A DNA stretch of 64,000 nucleotides from CAVSJR01 sp963728285 (GCA_963728285.1 CAVSJR010000005.1:1-64000), one strand, 5' to 3'. Shown: positions 45,114 to 55,240, counted from the stretch's first letter. Notes: generated by a model not told the origin, from the letters alone. Program-made: numbers and translations.

Positions 45114-46352
45114 CTATCCCTGGATCGGCGCCACGGGGCGCGCGTCCGGCCGTGAGACCGGCCTCGGGCCCGGCGGAGGGACGTCGCCCGCGATCCCCTT
45201 CGCCCGCAGCACTCGGCGGTATGCGGCGACGACGATGTCTCCGACGGTTCGCTCGTCGAAGTGCTCGACCGCCCTCATCCGGGCCGCCCGGCCGAGGCGC
45301 TCGCGAAGCGCGTCGTCACTGGCCAGCCGGGCGATCGCCGTCGCGAGCCGGCCGGCATCCCTCGGCGGCACGAGCAGCGCCTCCCGCCCGTCCGTCGCGA
45401 CCTCGCGGCATCCGCGGATGTCGGTGAGCACCGACGCGACGCCCATCGCGGCCGCCTCCATCGCGGATCGAGGGATCCCCTCGCGCCACGACGGCAGGAC
45501 GAACACGTCCATCGCGGCGAGCAGCTCGCCGACGTCTCGCCTCCATCCCGCGAAGACGACATCCTCGCTCGCGCGCGCGATCTCCCGCTCGCCGATGGCG
45601 TCGGCCTTCGCCACGTCCGACGAGCCGACCGCGAGGAACCGCACGTTCGGGTCGGCGCGCCGCACGGCGCGAGCGGCGGCGAAGAACTCCCGATAGCCCT
45701 TCTCGGCGACCATCCTTCCGACGGTCCCGACGACGACGGCGCCCTCCGGGATGCCGAGCTCGCGCCGCAGCGCGGAGGTCCGGCCCGGCGGAACCGCCGA
45801 GGGGTCGAAGCGGTCGAGGTCGATGCCGTTGCCCAGCAGCACGCTCGAGGCCGGCGAGCGGACGACGTGCGCGGCCCGCGCCCAGGCGAGGTCCTCGCCG
45901 CTCTGATACAGCTCGAGGTCGGAGAACCTGCTCGCGAGCGCCTCGGCCCCGAGCACGCCGAGCCGCTTGAGCGCCGGATCGCTCGGCGTCGCGTACAGCC
46001 CGTGGACGGTGTTGAGCACGCACGGCACGCCGGCCGCCCTGGCGGCGATCCTCCCCAGGATCCCCGGCTTGGGGTTGTGCGTGTGCACGAGGTGAAAGGA
46101 CTCGCGCGCGAAGATGCGGCGGAGCTCCAGGAACGCGGCGACGTCGGCCGACGGATTCCACGCCCGCGTCGCGTTTCGCCACGGGATGTGGCGGATTCCC
46201 TCGTCCTCGACCTCGGCGGCCCACGGACCCGGCGCACTGATCGCCGTCACGTCGAAGCCCTCGTCGCGCAGCCGCCGCATCTGACCGAGCAGCAGGAACC
46301 TCAGCGTGAGGTCGATCGTGGCGACGTGGGCGACGCGGATCCGCGGCGTCAC
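45114..46352 (-). CDS. Glycosyltransferase family 4
   Basis: An intact 412-residue GT-B enzyme from GTG 46352 (GGAGG upstream). The N-terminal domain begins IRVAHVATIDLTLRFLLLGQ and has VHTHNPKPGILGRIAARAAG and VLNTVHGLYA. The donor domain has NGIDLDRFDPSAV, VVGTVGRMVAEKGYREFFAA, DVVFAGWRRDVGELLAAMDV and the EGxPRSxxEA element REGIPRSAMEAAAMGVASVL. It resembles capsular GT4 enzymes such as Cps2F/EpsD-like retaining transferases. The GTG overlaps the deacetylase stop upstream, so the two are coupled. Confidence 0.88.
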   Translation of the reverse strand: MTPRIRVAHVATIDLTLRFLLLGQMRRLRDEGFDVTAISAPGPWAAEVEDEGIRHIPWRNATRAWNPSADVAAFLELRRIFARESFHLVHTHNPKPGILGRIAARAAGVPCVLNTVHGLYATPSDPALKRLGVLGAEALASRFSDLELYQSGEDLAWARAAHVVRSPASSVLLGNGIDLDRFDPSAVPPGRTSALRRELGIPEGAVVVGTVGRMVAEKGYREFFAAARAVRRADPNVRFLAVGSSDVAKADAIGEREIARASEDVVFAGWRRDVGELLAAMDVFVLPSWREGIPRSAMEAAAMGVASVLTDIRGCREVATDGREALLVPPRDAGRLATAIARLASDDALRERLGRAARMRAVEHFDERTVGDIVVAAYRRVLRAKGIAGDVPPPGPRPVSRPDARPVAPIQG

Positions 46353-47135
46353 GGCGACCTCCACGGGCCCCTGCGAAGCGCCCGGTAGACGTGCCGCTCT
46401 CCGTCCAGCCGCCCGCGCACCTTCGCGCGAAAGAACAGGCGCCCATCGTTGCGGAGCACCGGCGTCCGTCCGAGCCGGTGGCGGTCGATGTGGCCCCGGC
46501 GGTTGGTGCGCCAGGCGTCCCACGCGACCGTGTCGAACAACCGCCGGGCAGCCCGGTCGGCCTGGTCCGAGCCGACGGCCCACGGATAGGCGAAGTGCCG
46601 GCATGCGACCCCGAGGCGGTCCTCGATGAGCTCCTTCGACCTTCGCATCTCGTCCTCCGCCCGGCGCTCGGTCGCCCCGGCGAGCGAGACGTGCGAGTGC
46701 GTGTGGCTCCCCACCGTGACGAGGCCCGTCCCCACCGCCTCCTCCAGCTGCGACCAGCTCAGCGCCGGCGGCGACGCCGGATGGTCCGCCGTTGCGCACG
46801 AAGCCGGTCGCCAGGTAGAGCAGTGCCGGCACGCGGTGCCGCACGAGCAGCGGCAACGCGTGGTCGTGGAAGTCCCGGAAGCCGTCGTCGAAGGTCACGA
46901 CGACGCCACCGCCCTCCGGCTGGAGGACGTCGTCGAGGGACCGGGCCCGGTCGCGGCCGACGAGCGAGGCGAGGTGGCGCTCGAAGGCCGCCGAGGGGAT
47001 GTCGATCTCTCGCTCCCCGTCGCCGATCCGGTGATACAGGAGGATCACGACGTCGTCGGGTCCCCGGCCCGAGCGCACCCCGAGGGGGAGGACGGCGGCC
47101 TTGGAGGCCTTGCGAATCAACGAGCTTGAGCGCAT
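46349..47135 (-). CDS. Polysaccharide deacetylase (NodB fold, frame broken)
   Basis: Carbohydrate esterase family 4 type. From ATG 47135: VVILLYHRIGDGEREIDIPS, AAFERHLASL and the metal/catalytic Asp-Asp in GGVVVTFDDGFRDFHDHALP. The HxxxH motif follows a frame change near 46780 as VTVGSHTHSHVSLAGATERR. Later CRHFAYPWAVGSDQADRAAR carries the RxxFxYPxG-like motif. It would remove N-acetyl or O-acetyl groups from the glycan, probably extracellularly or at the membrane; no clear signal peptide is visible. It overlaps the GT4 start below by 4 bases. Confidence 0.85.
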
Positions 47136-47149
47136 CGTCCGCGCCTCGC

Positions 47150-47770
47150 CTACGACGCGCCGCCCGGCTGCAGGCCCTCGGCCTCGGCTCGGAGGCGATC
47201 GTCGTCCGCGGCCTCGATGGTCGCCTGGAGGTCCTTCAGGGCGCTCGTGACCCGCCGCGACAGCTTCTGAAGGTCGCCGACGACCACGTCGCGAAGCACG
47301 GGCGGGTCGGGAAGCGGCTGCTCGATCCGGGCCCCCGCCAGGAGCTGCTGCGCGCGGGCCTGCGTGTCCTCGAGGAGCGCCTGCGCGGCAGCCTGGGCCG
47401 CGTCCCGAATCGCCTGCGCCTCGGCTCGGACGCGCTCGGCCTCGGCGTTCGCCTCGGCCAGGATCCGCTCCGCCTCCTCCTCCGCATCCCGGCGCAGATG
47501 CTCGGGCACCAGGTCGATGGACCGTCCGCCCGCGGCGGGGTGCGCCTCGAGGGACTCGTCCAGGCCGGCGGCGCCGACCCCGTGCACCGCCGCCGGGAGG
47601 GTCGCCAGCGTCCTCTCGAGCTCGTTCACCCTCGCCTCGAGGGAGCGGAGCTCTTGCGCGGCCGCCGCCGGCACCTCCTCGGGCGCCGGCGCGCGCCACG
47701 TCGCTCCGGTACTCGTCTGCTGGATCGTCTTCGTCGTCCATGCGCCGCGCCGGCGAAGTTCGTTCGTCAT
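47150..47770 (-). CDS. Coiled-coil DivIVA/AtpF-like protein
   Basis: The start ATG 47770 has AAAGGAG upstream. The product (206 residues) has an unstructured N terminus, a first coil (LRSLEARVNELERTLATLPA), a linker, a long Ala/Glu/Arg coil (RDAEEEAERILAEANAEAER, VRAEAQAIRDAAQAAAQALL) and a C-terminal helix (LQKLSRRVTSALKDLQATIE). The frame stays open upstream into the Wzy-like protein, so a fusion is formally possible. A cytoplasmic scaffold that organises polysaccharide enzymes at the membrane is one reading; function is not established. Confidence 0.65.
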   Translation of the reverse strand: MTNELRRRGAWTTKTIQQTSTGATWRAPAPEEVPAAAAQELRSLEARVNELERTLATLPAAVHGVGAAGLDESLEAHPAAGGRSIDLVPEHLRRDAEEEAERILAEANAEAERVRAEAQAIRDAAQAAAQALLEDTQARAQQLLAGARIEQPLPDPPVLRDVVVGDLQKLSRRVTSALKDLQATIEAADDDRLRAEAEGLQPGGAS

Positions 47771-49104
47771 CGCTTGCTCCTTTCGAGGTGGGATCGAGAA
47801 CAGCACGAGGTAGAAGGGCAGCAGTTGCACGCGCTCGCGCGCCAGCAGGCCGAAGTTGGCCACCCCCGAGAAGGCGACCACGAACATGCCGGCGAACAGG
47901 AGCGCGAAGACAACGTAGGGTTGCCGCCTCCAGCTTCCGACCGCGGCGATCGCCCACCGGATCCTCACGAGCGACAGCAGGAGGAGGAACGTTCCCTCCA
48001 GCGCCGTGATCAGGGTCTGGACGTTGTGGGCATCGAGGATCAAGGGTCGAAACAGCACGGTCACGATCCCGACCGGGGCGAGCCCCGGGTTCTCGAGGAT
48101 CGGGGACGGCTCGAACTCGGACCCGCCCTCGTCCGTGCGGGCCTGCACGTCCTGGACCACGGAGTCGACGCCGACTCTCGGTGTCGATGCCCGAGCGTTT
48201 CAAGAATTCGTCCGTCCGCATGATCAGGACGACGGCCGCTATCGCGAGGACGACGAGCGACACCGTCTTCGCGATCGGCGCAAGCTCGCGAAGCTCCGCC
48301 TTCGCGGGCCGGAGCAAGTAGGCGCCCGCCAGCGCGAGGCCGGCCATCCCCGCCACGTGCGGCCGAGCGAGCGCCGAGAGCCACAGTCCGAGCCCCGTGC
48401 CGAGGAGTCCCGCGCATGGTCGATCCAGTGAGGATGCGGGCCGCGCCGTAGGCGACGATGCCGAGAGCGAACATCATCCACGCTTCCTTGCCGATGCCCG
48501 ACGGCCAAAAGAGCAGTGAGGGGAGGAAGAAGACGAGGAGCGCGTACGTCCTGCGCCGGCCCTCCGGCACCGCGATGGTGAACGCGCGGTAGAAGAGGAA
48601 CTGTCCCCAGAACCCGAGCCACGAGAAGGCCATGAAGCCCCCGAGCCTGCTCGGGCCGATGATCGTGTAGACGATCCCGGTGAGGAACCGGATGAAGTTC
48701 GTCGACGTGAGGGGCGACAGGCCGGTGTTGAAGTTCCCCGCCAGGAACTGCGCTCGCAGCCGCAGCCCCTCCTCGTGATAGCCGACCGCGTCGGAGGCGC
48801 CGGAGTAGATGTCGACGGCGACGTAGTGCCGGGCCACCGCGCTCGCGAGCTTCAGCACGAGCGCGGCGATCAGCACCCAGAGCAGGACGTCGCTCTCCTC
48901 ACGGCGTGCCTGCGCGACGAGCGCAGGAAGCGACAGCGCGATGAAGATGGGTGCGAGGAACACCGGCGCGGCGGCGTCGTAGCCGGTGGACGTCATGAGG
49001 GCGAGCAGCGCGGCCACCCAGACGCCGATGGCCGCGAGCGCGATCCCGCGCCCCCCGAGCGGTCCATGGGCTCCACGACGGAGTCCACGACCTGGCCGCC
49101 TGCA
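47769..49104 (-). CDS. Wzy-like polytopic membrane protein (frame broken)
   Basis: About 440 residues with 10-12 hydrophobic segments. Pieces: IALAAIGVWVAALLALMTST, PVFLAPIFIALSLPALVAQA, LLWVLIAALVLKLASAVARH, LTSTNFIRFLTGIVYTIIGP, FMAFSWLGFWGQFLFYRAFT, YALLVFFLPSLLFWPSGIGK, MFALGIVAYGAARILTG, VSLVVLAIAAVVLIM, GIVTVLFRPLILDAHNVQTL and VFALLFAGMFVVAFSGVANF. The large polar loop near the middle and the setting suggest the polymerase (Wzy/EpsG-like), but no signature proves it. The ATG at 49104 overlaps the upstream stop (TGATG). Frames change at the C6 run 49051-49056, near 48410 and near 48180. Confidence 0.6.
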
Positions 49105-50180
49105 TCAGAAGACCTCCAGATCGCCGAGGCAGAGCGCCCAGGATCGGCGCTCGTACGGATCGGGCCTCAGGACTCCGCCCGCACGGCCTTCGCGGTCAGC
49201 GTCGGGCCGCCGGGCGAGCGAACGAACCCGGGCCGGCGCGCGGCCCGGGCGCGGCTCGGATCCCGGCGGAAACGAGCACGCGACGTGATCCACCGCTGCG
49301 GCGGCGGCCACCCGCCGCAGCAGGCGCCCGGCCGTTCGCACGTCGCCGGGCCGGACGATCACGTCGGCGACGGTCGATTCCCAGAGCCGCCCGCGCTGGC
49401 GCATGCGGAACAGGGCGATCCCGGCGAGCATGCCCCCCGATGTGCTCGCGAACCCCGCGGTAGTCGAGCAGCGGTGCCGATCCGTATCGCCAGTCGAGGA
49501 ACGCGGCATCCCGGGGCGTGGCCAGCCGCGCGGGCGATGCGCCCGCGGCGTCGCCCAGGAGCCCGGGCAGCTCGGGATCGGCGAGGGCCTCGGCCGCGGT
49601 CTCGGCGTCGAGGCGAGGCCTGGGCCGTGCGGGGCGCGGCGCGCCGGCGCCCGAACGAAGCCGCCGAGCATCGCGGAGGACGGCGACCGGGCGGCGGAGG
49701 CGGATCGCGACCGGGATGCGACCGACCGTCCGCCAGCCCATCTTCAGGTAGCCGGGGCGAGCTCTGGTCGTTCGGGGTGTTGAACACCAGCTCCGCCCCT
49801 CCTCGAACCTCCTGCAGCGCCTGTTCCGGTGAGCGCGGGAGAAGATCCCCGTCCCGCGGTGATCGGGATGCGTGGCGGTGTCGACGGCCCGCACGGCCCG
49901 AACGCTTCGGTCGCCGACGCGGAATCGCCAGCGCATGAAGGCGCGGAGCCCGACGATCCGGCCCGCCGACTCCGCCAGCAGCAGGAAGGAGGGACCGAAC
50001 GGGTTCTCGAGGTGCTTCCATCGGAAGAACTCGGGCGCGCGCCGGCCGACCGGACCGGGGCCGAGGCGACATCGACAGCAGCTCGAGGACCTCGGCCTCG
50101 TCGCGCTCCAGGTATCCACGAGTGGTGACGGGCTCCCCGCGGGAGCTCGGTGTGAATCTCGGCTCGACCGTCTCCGTCAT
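49105..50180 (-). CDS. GNAT-type acyltransferase of polysaccharide clusters (frame broken)
   Basis: From ATG 50180 the product reads MTETVEPRFTPSSRGEPVTT and has the N-terminal GNAT part: FFRWKHLENPFGPSFLLLAE, SAGRIVGLRAFMRWRFRVGD, VDTATHPDHRGTGIFS (acetyl-CoA loop region). Later come ELVFNTPNDQS, PGYLKMGWRTVGRIPVAIRL, ATPRDAAFLDWRY and a C-terminal second GNAT-like half. About 355 residues. Enzymes of this form occur with exopolysaccharide genes and probably acylate a sugar or lipid intermediate. Frames change near 50060, 49850, 49765 and 49440. The ATG overlaps the GT4 stop (ATGA). Confidence 0.7.
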
Positions 50181-51289
50181 CGCAGGAGCTCCTCGTAGAC
50201 CTCCTCGGTCCTGCGGACCGCGGCCCGGATGTCGAAGTCGGCGGCCCGCAGCCTCGCGGCCCGGCCGAGGCGCGCACGCAGGTCGGCGTCGCGGAGCAGC
50301 GCGACGATGCCCCCGGAGAGCGCCGCCGGATCGGCCGGCGGGACGACCAGTCCATGCTCGCCGTCGGCGACCGCCTCGGGGTTGCCGCCCACGCGCGTGA
50401 GCACCGGCGGCACGCCGAGGTCCATCGCCTCGAGCAGGGCGATGGAGAGGCCGTCGTAGACGGAGGGGACCGCCAGCACGTCGAACGCCGTCATGATTCG
50501 CCTCGCGTCCTCCCGGTAGCCGGCGAACACGAAGCTCGCCTCCACGCCGAGCTCCCGTGCCCTGCCGCCGAACCTCGGGCTCGAACGGCCCGCGTCCGAC
50601 GAGCACGAACCGCGCGTCGGGGACGCTCCTTCGAACCAGGGCGGATGCGTCGACGAGCCCGTCGTGGCCCTTGCCGGGCTTGAAGTTCGCGACCATGCCG
50701 ACCACCGGGGCGTCCGCGGCGATCCCGAGCTCCTCGCGAACGCCGTCGATCGGCCTCCGCGACGACGACGGCCTCGGGATCGATGCCCTGATAGCGGGTC
50801 TCGACGGGAGGCATCGGGAGCGCCCTGGCCGGCGCCGGGATAGCGGATGGAGTCGGAACGTGCTGCGAGACCGCGATGACGTAGTCGTTTCGGTGGTAGG
50901 TGGCCACGTTCCCCCAGTAGGTCGCGCGGTGATAGCGCTCCCAGACGTTGTGCTCGGTGTAGACGAGCGCGGGGTCCGCGCGCGCCGAGGAAGCCGGAGC
51001 GCTGCCCCGATCGCCGCCAGCGGCGAATGCGCGTGCACGAGATCGAAGCGCGCCGTCGCGGACGAGGCCGCCGAGGCGGTGCGATCCAGCCGGGCCCGCG
51101 CCCGCCGTGCAGGCAGTGCACCCGCAGGCCGGCGCCCTCGAGCTCGCCCACGAGCGCGTCCTTCCATGGAAGGAGGTAGGCGACCTCGTAGCGAAACCGG
51201 CTTCGGTCGAGATGGGGCGCCGCGCTGGCGAGCAGCTGCTCGGCGCCGCCCCGCCCGAGCCCTTTGATGAGCAGGAGGATGCGCTTCAT
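50177..51289 (-). CDS. Glycosyltransferase family 4 (frame broken)
   Basis: GT-B enzyme from ATG 51289 (MKRILLLIKGLGRGGAEQLL, a typical GT4 opening with GGAE). Further pieces: RFDLVHAHSPLAAIGAALRL, DGVREELGIAADAPVVGMVA, NFKPGKGHDGLVDASALVRR, RFVLVGRGPFEPEVR, ELGVEASFVFAGYREDARRI and the donor-binding YDGLSIALLEAMDLGVPPVL. Frames change near 51090, 50990, 50770 and 50575. About 370 residues. Both ends overlap neighbours by 4 bases (ATGA), so it belongs to the long minus-strand operon. Confidence 0.82.
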   Translation of the reverse strand: MKRILLLIKGLGRGGAEQLLASAAPHLDRSRFRYEVAYLLPWKDALVGELEGAGLRVHCLHGGRGPGWIAPPRRPRPRRRASISCTRIRRWRRSGQRSGFLGARGPRARLHRAQRLGALSPRDLLGERGHLPPKRLRHRGLAARSDSIRYPGAGQGAPDASRRDPLSGHRSRGRRRRGGRSTAFARSSGSPRTPRWSAWSRTSSPARATTGSSTHPPWFEGASPTRGSCSSDAGRSSPRFGGRARELGVEASFVFAGYREDARRIMTAFDVLAVPSVYDGLSIALLEAMDLGVPPVLTRVGGNPEAVADGEHGLVVPPADPAALSGGIVALLRDADLRARLGRAARLRAADFDIRAAVRRTEEVYEELLR

Positions 51290-52424
51290 CGCCCGGCCAC
51301 CTCGTCGTAGAGGGACAGGTAGCGATCCGGGAGATCGGCTCGATCTCGAAGCGCGCGAGACACCGCTCTCGCGCGGCCGTCCCCGACCGCCCGCCGCCGC
51401 TCGTCGTCCTCGAGGAGCTCCATGACCCGGCCGGCGAGCGCCTCCTCGTCGCCCGGAGCGACGCCAGCATGCCGGTGCGCCCGTCCTCGATCACCTCGGG
51501 GGCTCCCGCGACGGCGAACCCGGCGGCGGGGAGGCCGGCCATCCCCGCCTCGATGAGCGCCGCGGGCATGCCCTCCATCCCGTCCGCGCGGCTCGCGAAC
51601 AGCAGCACATCGGCGGCCGCGAGGAGGTCGCCGACGTCGGTACGGCGTCCCAGGAGGACGAAACGCCCGTTCAGCCCCGACCTCGCGGCTTGATGCTCCA
51701 GCGCCTGCCGCATCGGGCCGTCGCCGACCCACACGTGCGCGGCGTCGCGGCGATGCAGCACGCGGGCGGCGATCCGAAGGTGTCCGAGCGGGTCCTTCTC
51801 CCACGTGATGCCGCCGACCGACACGAGCATCTGCCGGCCCGGGGGGATGCCGATGCTGCGGCGGATCTCGTCCCGCCCGTGCACCGCCGCGACTCGCTCC
51901 CGATCCACGCCGTTGGGGATCGCAACGATGCTGGAGGTGGGCACACCGAACAGCTCTCGCGTCTCGCGCCGGACCTCATCGCCGACGGTCACGACGCGCG
52001 CCGCTCGCCGCATGAGCCAGGCGTACGCTGCCCTGCGAGGTCCGTGATGAAGCCACGGGGGCGCCACGCCGATCCTTCGGTAGATGACCGGGGTCCGCGT
52101 GCCGACGAGCGAGGAGAGCGCGTGTTTCGTCGCCTCGCCGCCGTGTGCCTGGACGACGTCCGGCGACCATTCGGCGGCGGCGTGCCGAAGGCGGAGCAAT
52201 CGCCGGCGGGTCGCGGTCAGCGTCGTGGCGCCGGCATCCTCCTCCGCCTCATCCAGCATCGTGACGGGCGCGTCGAAGCCCACCTCGGTGGCGGCTCCCC
52301 TGAGCACGGCGACTCGCTGCGGGACGCCGGCGCGGGCGAGCGCTCGCACGAGGTCGGACGCGAAGACCTCCGCGCCCCTCCGCGATCCCGTGGCGACGAC
52401 GTGCAACACGCGAACCGAACTCAA
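51286..52424 (-). CDS. Glycosyltransferase family 4 (one frame break)
   Basis: ATG 52424 (MSSVRVLHVVATGSRRGAEV). Acceptor-domain pieces: EWSPDVVQAHGGEATKHALS, VIYRRIGVAPPWLHHGPRRA. Donor domain: SIVAIPNGVDRERVAAVHGR, MLVSVGGITWEKDPLGHLRI, RFVLLGRRTDVGDLLAAADV and DGMEGMPAALIEAGMAGLPA, which holds the Glu-x7-Glu donor motif. The C terminus after a frame change near 51460 is DEEALAGRVMELLEDDERRR. About 378 residues. It overlaps the next GT4 gene by 4 bases. Confidence 0.87.
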
Positions 52425-52461
52425 CTCAAAGCCCCTCCCGATCGATTGCAGCGACGCGGCA

Positions 52462-53196
52462 TCAGGACTGGAAGGTCACGCCCTTCGCGAGGGCGACGAG
52501 GATCGACGCCTTGAGCTTGCTCGCGGGCGTTCCGGCGTCGGTCCACCAGCCCCGGAGGACGTCGTAGGTCATGGTGCCCTCGTCGATGTAGAGGTTGTTG
52601 AGGTCGGTGACCTCGAGCTCTCCACGCGCCGAGGGGAGCAGCAGCCGGATGAGGTCGAAGACCCGCGCGTCGTACATGTAGCAGCCGGTCACCACGAGGC
52701 TCGACGTGGGCTCCGACGGCTTCTCCTCGACGCGGGAGATCCGTCCGTCCTCGACGTGAGCGACGCCGAATCGCCTCGCGTCGTCGAGGGATACCTCCTT
52801 CAGCAGGACCTTGGCGCCCTTCTCCTGCTCCCGGTAGGCGTCGAGGTAGGGGCCGAGGCCCTCCTGGAAGATGTTGTCGCCGAGGATGACGACGACGTTG
52901 GCGTCGCGGACCAGTCCCTCCGCCTTCGCGAGCGCGTCGGCGATGCCGCCGCCACCCTGCTGGTACGCGTACTCGAGCGTCACCCCGAGCGCTGCGCCGT
53001 CGCCGAGGAGTCGCTTGAACTGGGGGATCTCGTCCCCGGTGACGACGACGATCTCCGTGATCCCCGCACCGGCCAGGGTCCTGATCGGGTGGAAGATCAT
53101 CGGCTCGTCGTAGACGTCGAGCAGATGCTTGTTCACGACCTTCGTCACCGGGTGAAAGCGGGTGCCGAGGCCTCCCGCCAGCACGATCCCCTTCAT
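52462..53196 (-). CDS. Glucose-1-phosphate thymidylyltransferase-like nucleotidyltransferase
   Basis: An intact 244-residue nucleotidyltransferase from ATG 53196 (GGAGGAGG upstream). Activating motif MKGIVLAGGLGTRFHPVTKV, then NKHLLDVYDEPMIFHPIRTL, TGDEIPQFKRLLGDG, YAYQQGGGGIADALAKAEGL, VVILGDNIFQEGLGPYL (metal Asp), GVAHVEDGRISRVEEKPSEP and ELEVTDLNNLYIDEGTMTYD. This is the RmlA pattern, but shorter than classical RmlA (about 290), like the short actinobacterial and archaeal forms. It would make dTDP-glucose or a related NDP-sugar. It overlaps the upstream epimerase stop by 4 bases. Confidence 0.85.
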   Translation of the reverse strand: MKGIVLAGGLGTRFHPVTKVVNKHLLDVYDEPMIFHPIRTLAGAGITEIVVVTGDEIPQFKRLLGDGAALGVTLEYAYQQGGGGIADALAKAEGLVRDANVVVILGDNIFQEGLGPYLDAYREQEKGAKVLLKEVSLDDARRFGVAHVEDGRISRVEEKPSEPTSSLVVTGCYMYDARVFDLIRLLLPSARGELEVTDLNNLYIDEGTMTYDVLRGWWTDAGTPASKLKASILVALAKGVTFQS

Positions 53197-54327
53197 GCGT
53201 CCTCCTCCGATGTGAACGGCGAGCCGGGCGTTCCTCTTTGTCGCGGCCCTCGGGCGGTGGTGCCCCCGACCAGCTGGGGGGCACGCCACCGGAGGCTCGC
53301 GTCCAAGCGTTCCTCGCGCAGCAGCTCCTTGATTCGCTCGATTCGCTGATACCGGGGTCCGATGAGGTCGGCGCGGTCCAGCGCGTGTCGACGGAAGGCG
53401 TCGGCGAGCTCCTCGATCCCTCGCCGCACCGACCACCGCGGCCGGAACTCCGGCAGCGTCCTCGGGAGCCTGTCGAAGTTCACCCGATAGCTTCTCCGGT
53501 CGGGGCCGGCGCCCTCCCTGCATGGTGACGGTGCTTCCGGGGATCTGATCTCGGACCATCTCGGCCACGTCGGCGACGCGGTAGTTCTCCTCGGATCGCC
53601 CGACGTTGAACGCCTCGTCGTGCACCAGCTCGCGGGGGGCGTGCAGCACCGCAAGAAAGGCGCGAGCGATGTCGTCGACGTGCACCAGCGGTCGCCATGG
53701 GGTCCCGTCGCTCTCGAGGCGGATCTCGCCGGTGGTGCACGCGATCCCCACGAGGTTGTTGACCACGACGTCGCCCCGGAGCCGGGGCGAGACCCCGTAC
53801 GCCGTGGCGTTGCGGAGGAACGTCGGACTGAACCGTTCGTCGGCCAGTTTCGAGATGTCCCGCTCGGCCAGGACCTTGGAGCGCCCGTACGGCGTCACCG
53901 GATGGAACGCGGCCCGCTCGTCGAGGACGTCCTCGCCCGCGGCGCCGTAGAGGCTGCACGAGGAGGAGAAGAGGAACCGCGTGACGCCCGCCTCCTTCGC
54001 GAGCGTCGCAAGCCCCACGCTTCCCGCGTGGTTGATGTCGTAGGTGCACGCCGCGTTGAGGTTCCCCATCGGGTCGTTCGAGAGCGCCGCGAGGTGAACG
54101 ACCGCGTCGAATCCCCTCAGGTCGGCGACCCCGATGTCCCGGACGTCCTCTGCGCGGCTCGGCGAGGGCTCCGGCACCCCCCGCGGCAATTCGCCGGAGC
54201 CCTCGCCGAACACGCAGTCGTGAAAGAAGTAGCTGTCGTAGCCCGCGACCTCGTGTCCCGATGCCACGAGCGCGGACACGACGCGGCACCCGATATAGCC
54301 GTCGTGCCCGGTGACGAGCACCTTCAC
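53193..54327 (-). CDS. NAD-dependent sugar epimerase/dehydratase (one frame break)
   Basis: Extended SDR from ATG 54327: MKVLVTGHDGYIGCRVVSAL (NAD loop TGHDGYIG), RGFDAVVHLAALSNDPMGNL, RFLFSSSCSLYGAAGEDVLD (catalytic Ser), TPYGRSKVLAERDI (Tyr-x3-Lys), FLRNATAYGVSPRLRGDVVV, TPWRPLVHVDDIARAFLAVL and HDEAFNVGRSEENYRVADVA. The C terminus follows a frame change near 53520 (LPEFRPRWSVRRGIEELADA). About 377 residues, longer than usual by a C-terminal tail. This RNATAYG type often lies beside CDP- or dTDP-sugar genes. The exact reaction is unknown. Confidence 0.82.
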
Positions 54328-54352
54328 CGAAGTCGCCTCCCCGGCGTCGCGT

Positions 54353-55240
54353 TCACGAAGGGATGTGTTGAGGCCGCAGGAATCCGGGAGGCGACAGTCG
54401 AAGCGCGCCGTTGGACGGCACGTCCTCGTCGCCCCAGACCCTCCACGGCGCCTCGCCGTTCTGCCACAGCCGGTTCAGCTCGAGGTACTCGCGGTAGGTG
54501 TCCATGCCCATCCAGAACCCCTCGTGCGGGAAGACCGAGAGCTCTCCGTCGCGCGCGAGCTTCTGCAGCGGCTCGTGCTCGAAGAACAGGTTCGGGTCGT
54601 CGTTGAGGTAGCGGAAGAACTCCCGCTGGAAGACGAAGAAGCCCCCGCTCACGAGCCCGTCGGGGCGCGTCGGCTTCTCGTTGAACTCGACGACCAGGCG
54701 GTCCTCCACCCGCATCTCGCCGTATCTGGACGACGGGTGCACGCCCGTGACGGTCCCGATGCGGCCCTGCTCGCGATGGAAGGCGAGGAGGGCCCCGACG
54801 TCGACGTCCCCCAGACCGTCTCCGTAGGTGAGCATGAACGTGTCGCTGCGGACGTAGTCGCGGATGTTCCAGATCCGCGCGCCGGTGGCGGCGTAGAGCC
54901 CCGTGTCGGCGCAGGTGACCTCCCAGTCCTCCAGGCCGCGGCCGTTGTGCAGGACCGGGTCGCTCCGGTCGTTGCCCAGCCGGACCGTGAAGTCGGTCTG
55001 ATGCTCACGGAACCGCAGGAAGTACTCCTTGATGTCCCAGCTCTTGTAGCCGAGGCACAGGACGAATCGGGAGAAGCCGTAGTGGCCGTAGACCTTGAGG
55101 ATGTGCCACAGGATCGGCTTGCCGCCGATGTCGACGAGCGGCTTGGGCACGCGCTCGGTCTCCTCCCGCAGCCGGGTTCCCTGCCCGCCGCAGAGGACGA
55201 CGACGGGGATGTCGGCGTCCTGCCCGCGTCCTGATGTCAT
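54353..55240 (-). CDS. rfbF: Glucose-1-phosphate cytidylyltransferase-like enzyme
   Basis: An intact 295-residue enzyme from ATG 55240 (GAGGAG upstream). Signature VVVLCGGQGTRLREETERVP, KPLVDIGGKPILWHILKVYG, HYGFSRFVLCLGYKSWDIKE, YVRSDTFMLTYGDGLGDVDV, GVHPSSRYGEMRVEDRLVVE, FNEKPTRPDGLVSGGFFVF and FWMGMDTYREYLELNRLWQN. These match RfbF/Ep, which make CDP-glucose from CTP and glucose-1-phosphate. A CDP-glucose 4,6-dehydratase (RfbG) is not found beside it, which is odd. It is divergent from the RmlC-like gene at 55.3 kb. Confidence 0.88.
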   Translation of the reverse strand: MTSGRGQDADIPVVVLCGGQGTRLREETERVPKPLVDIGGKPILWHILKVYGHYGFSRFVLCLGYKSWDIKEYFLRFREHQTDFTVRLGNDRSDPVLHNGRGLEDWEVTCADTGLYAATGARIWNIRDYVRSDTFMLTYGDGLGDVDVGALLAFHREQGRIGTVTGVHPSSRYGEMRVEDRLVVEFNEKPTRPDGLVSGGFFVFQREFFRYLNDDPNLFFEHEPLQKLARDGELSVFPHEGFWMGMDTYREYLELNRLWQNGEAPWRVWGDEDVPSNGALRLSPPGFLRPQHIPS

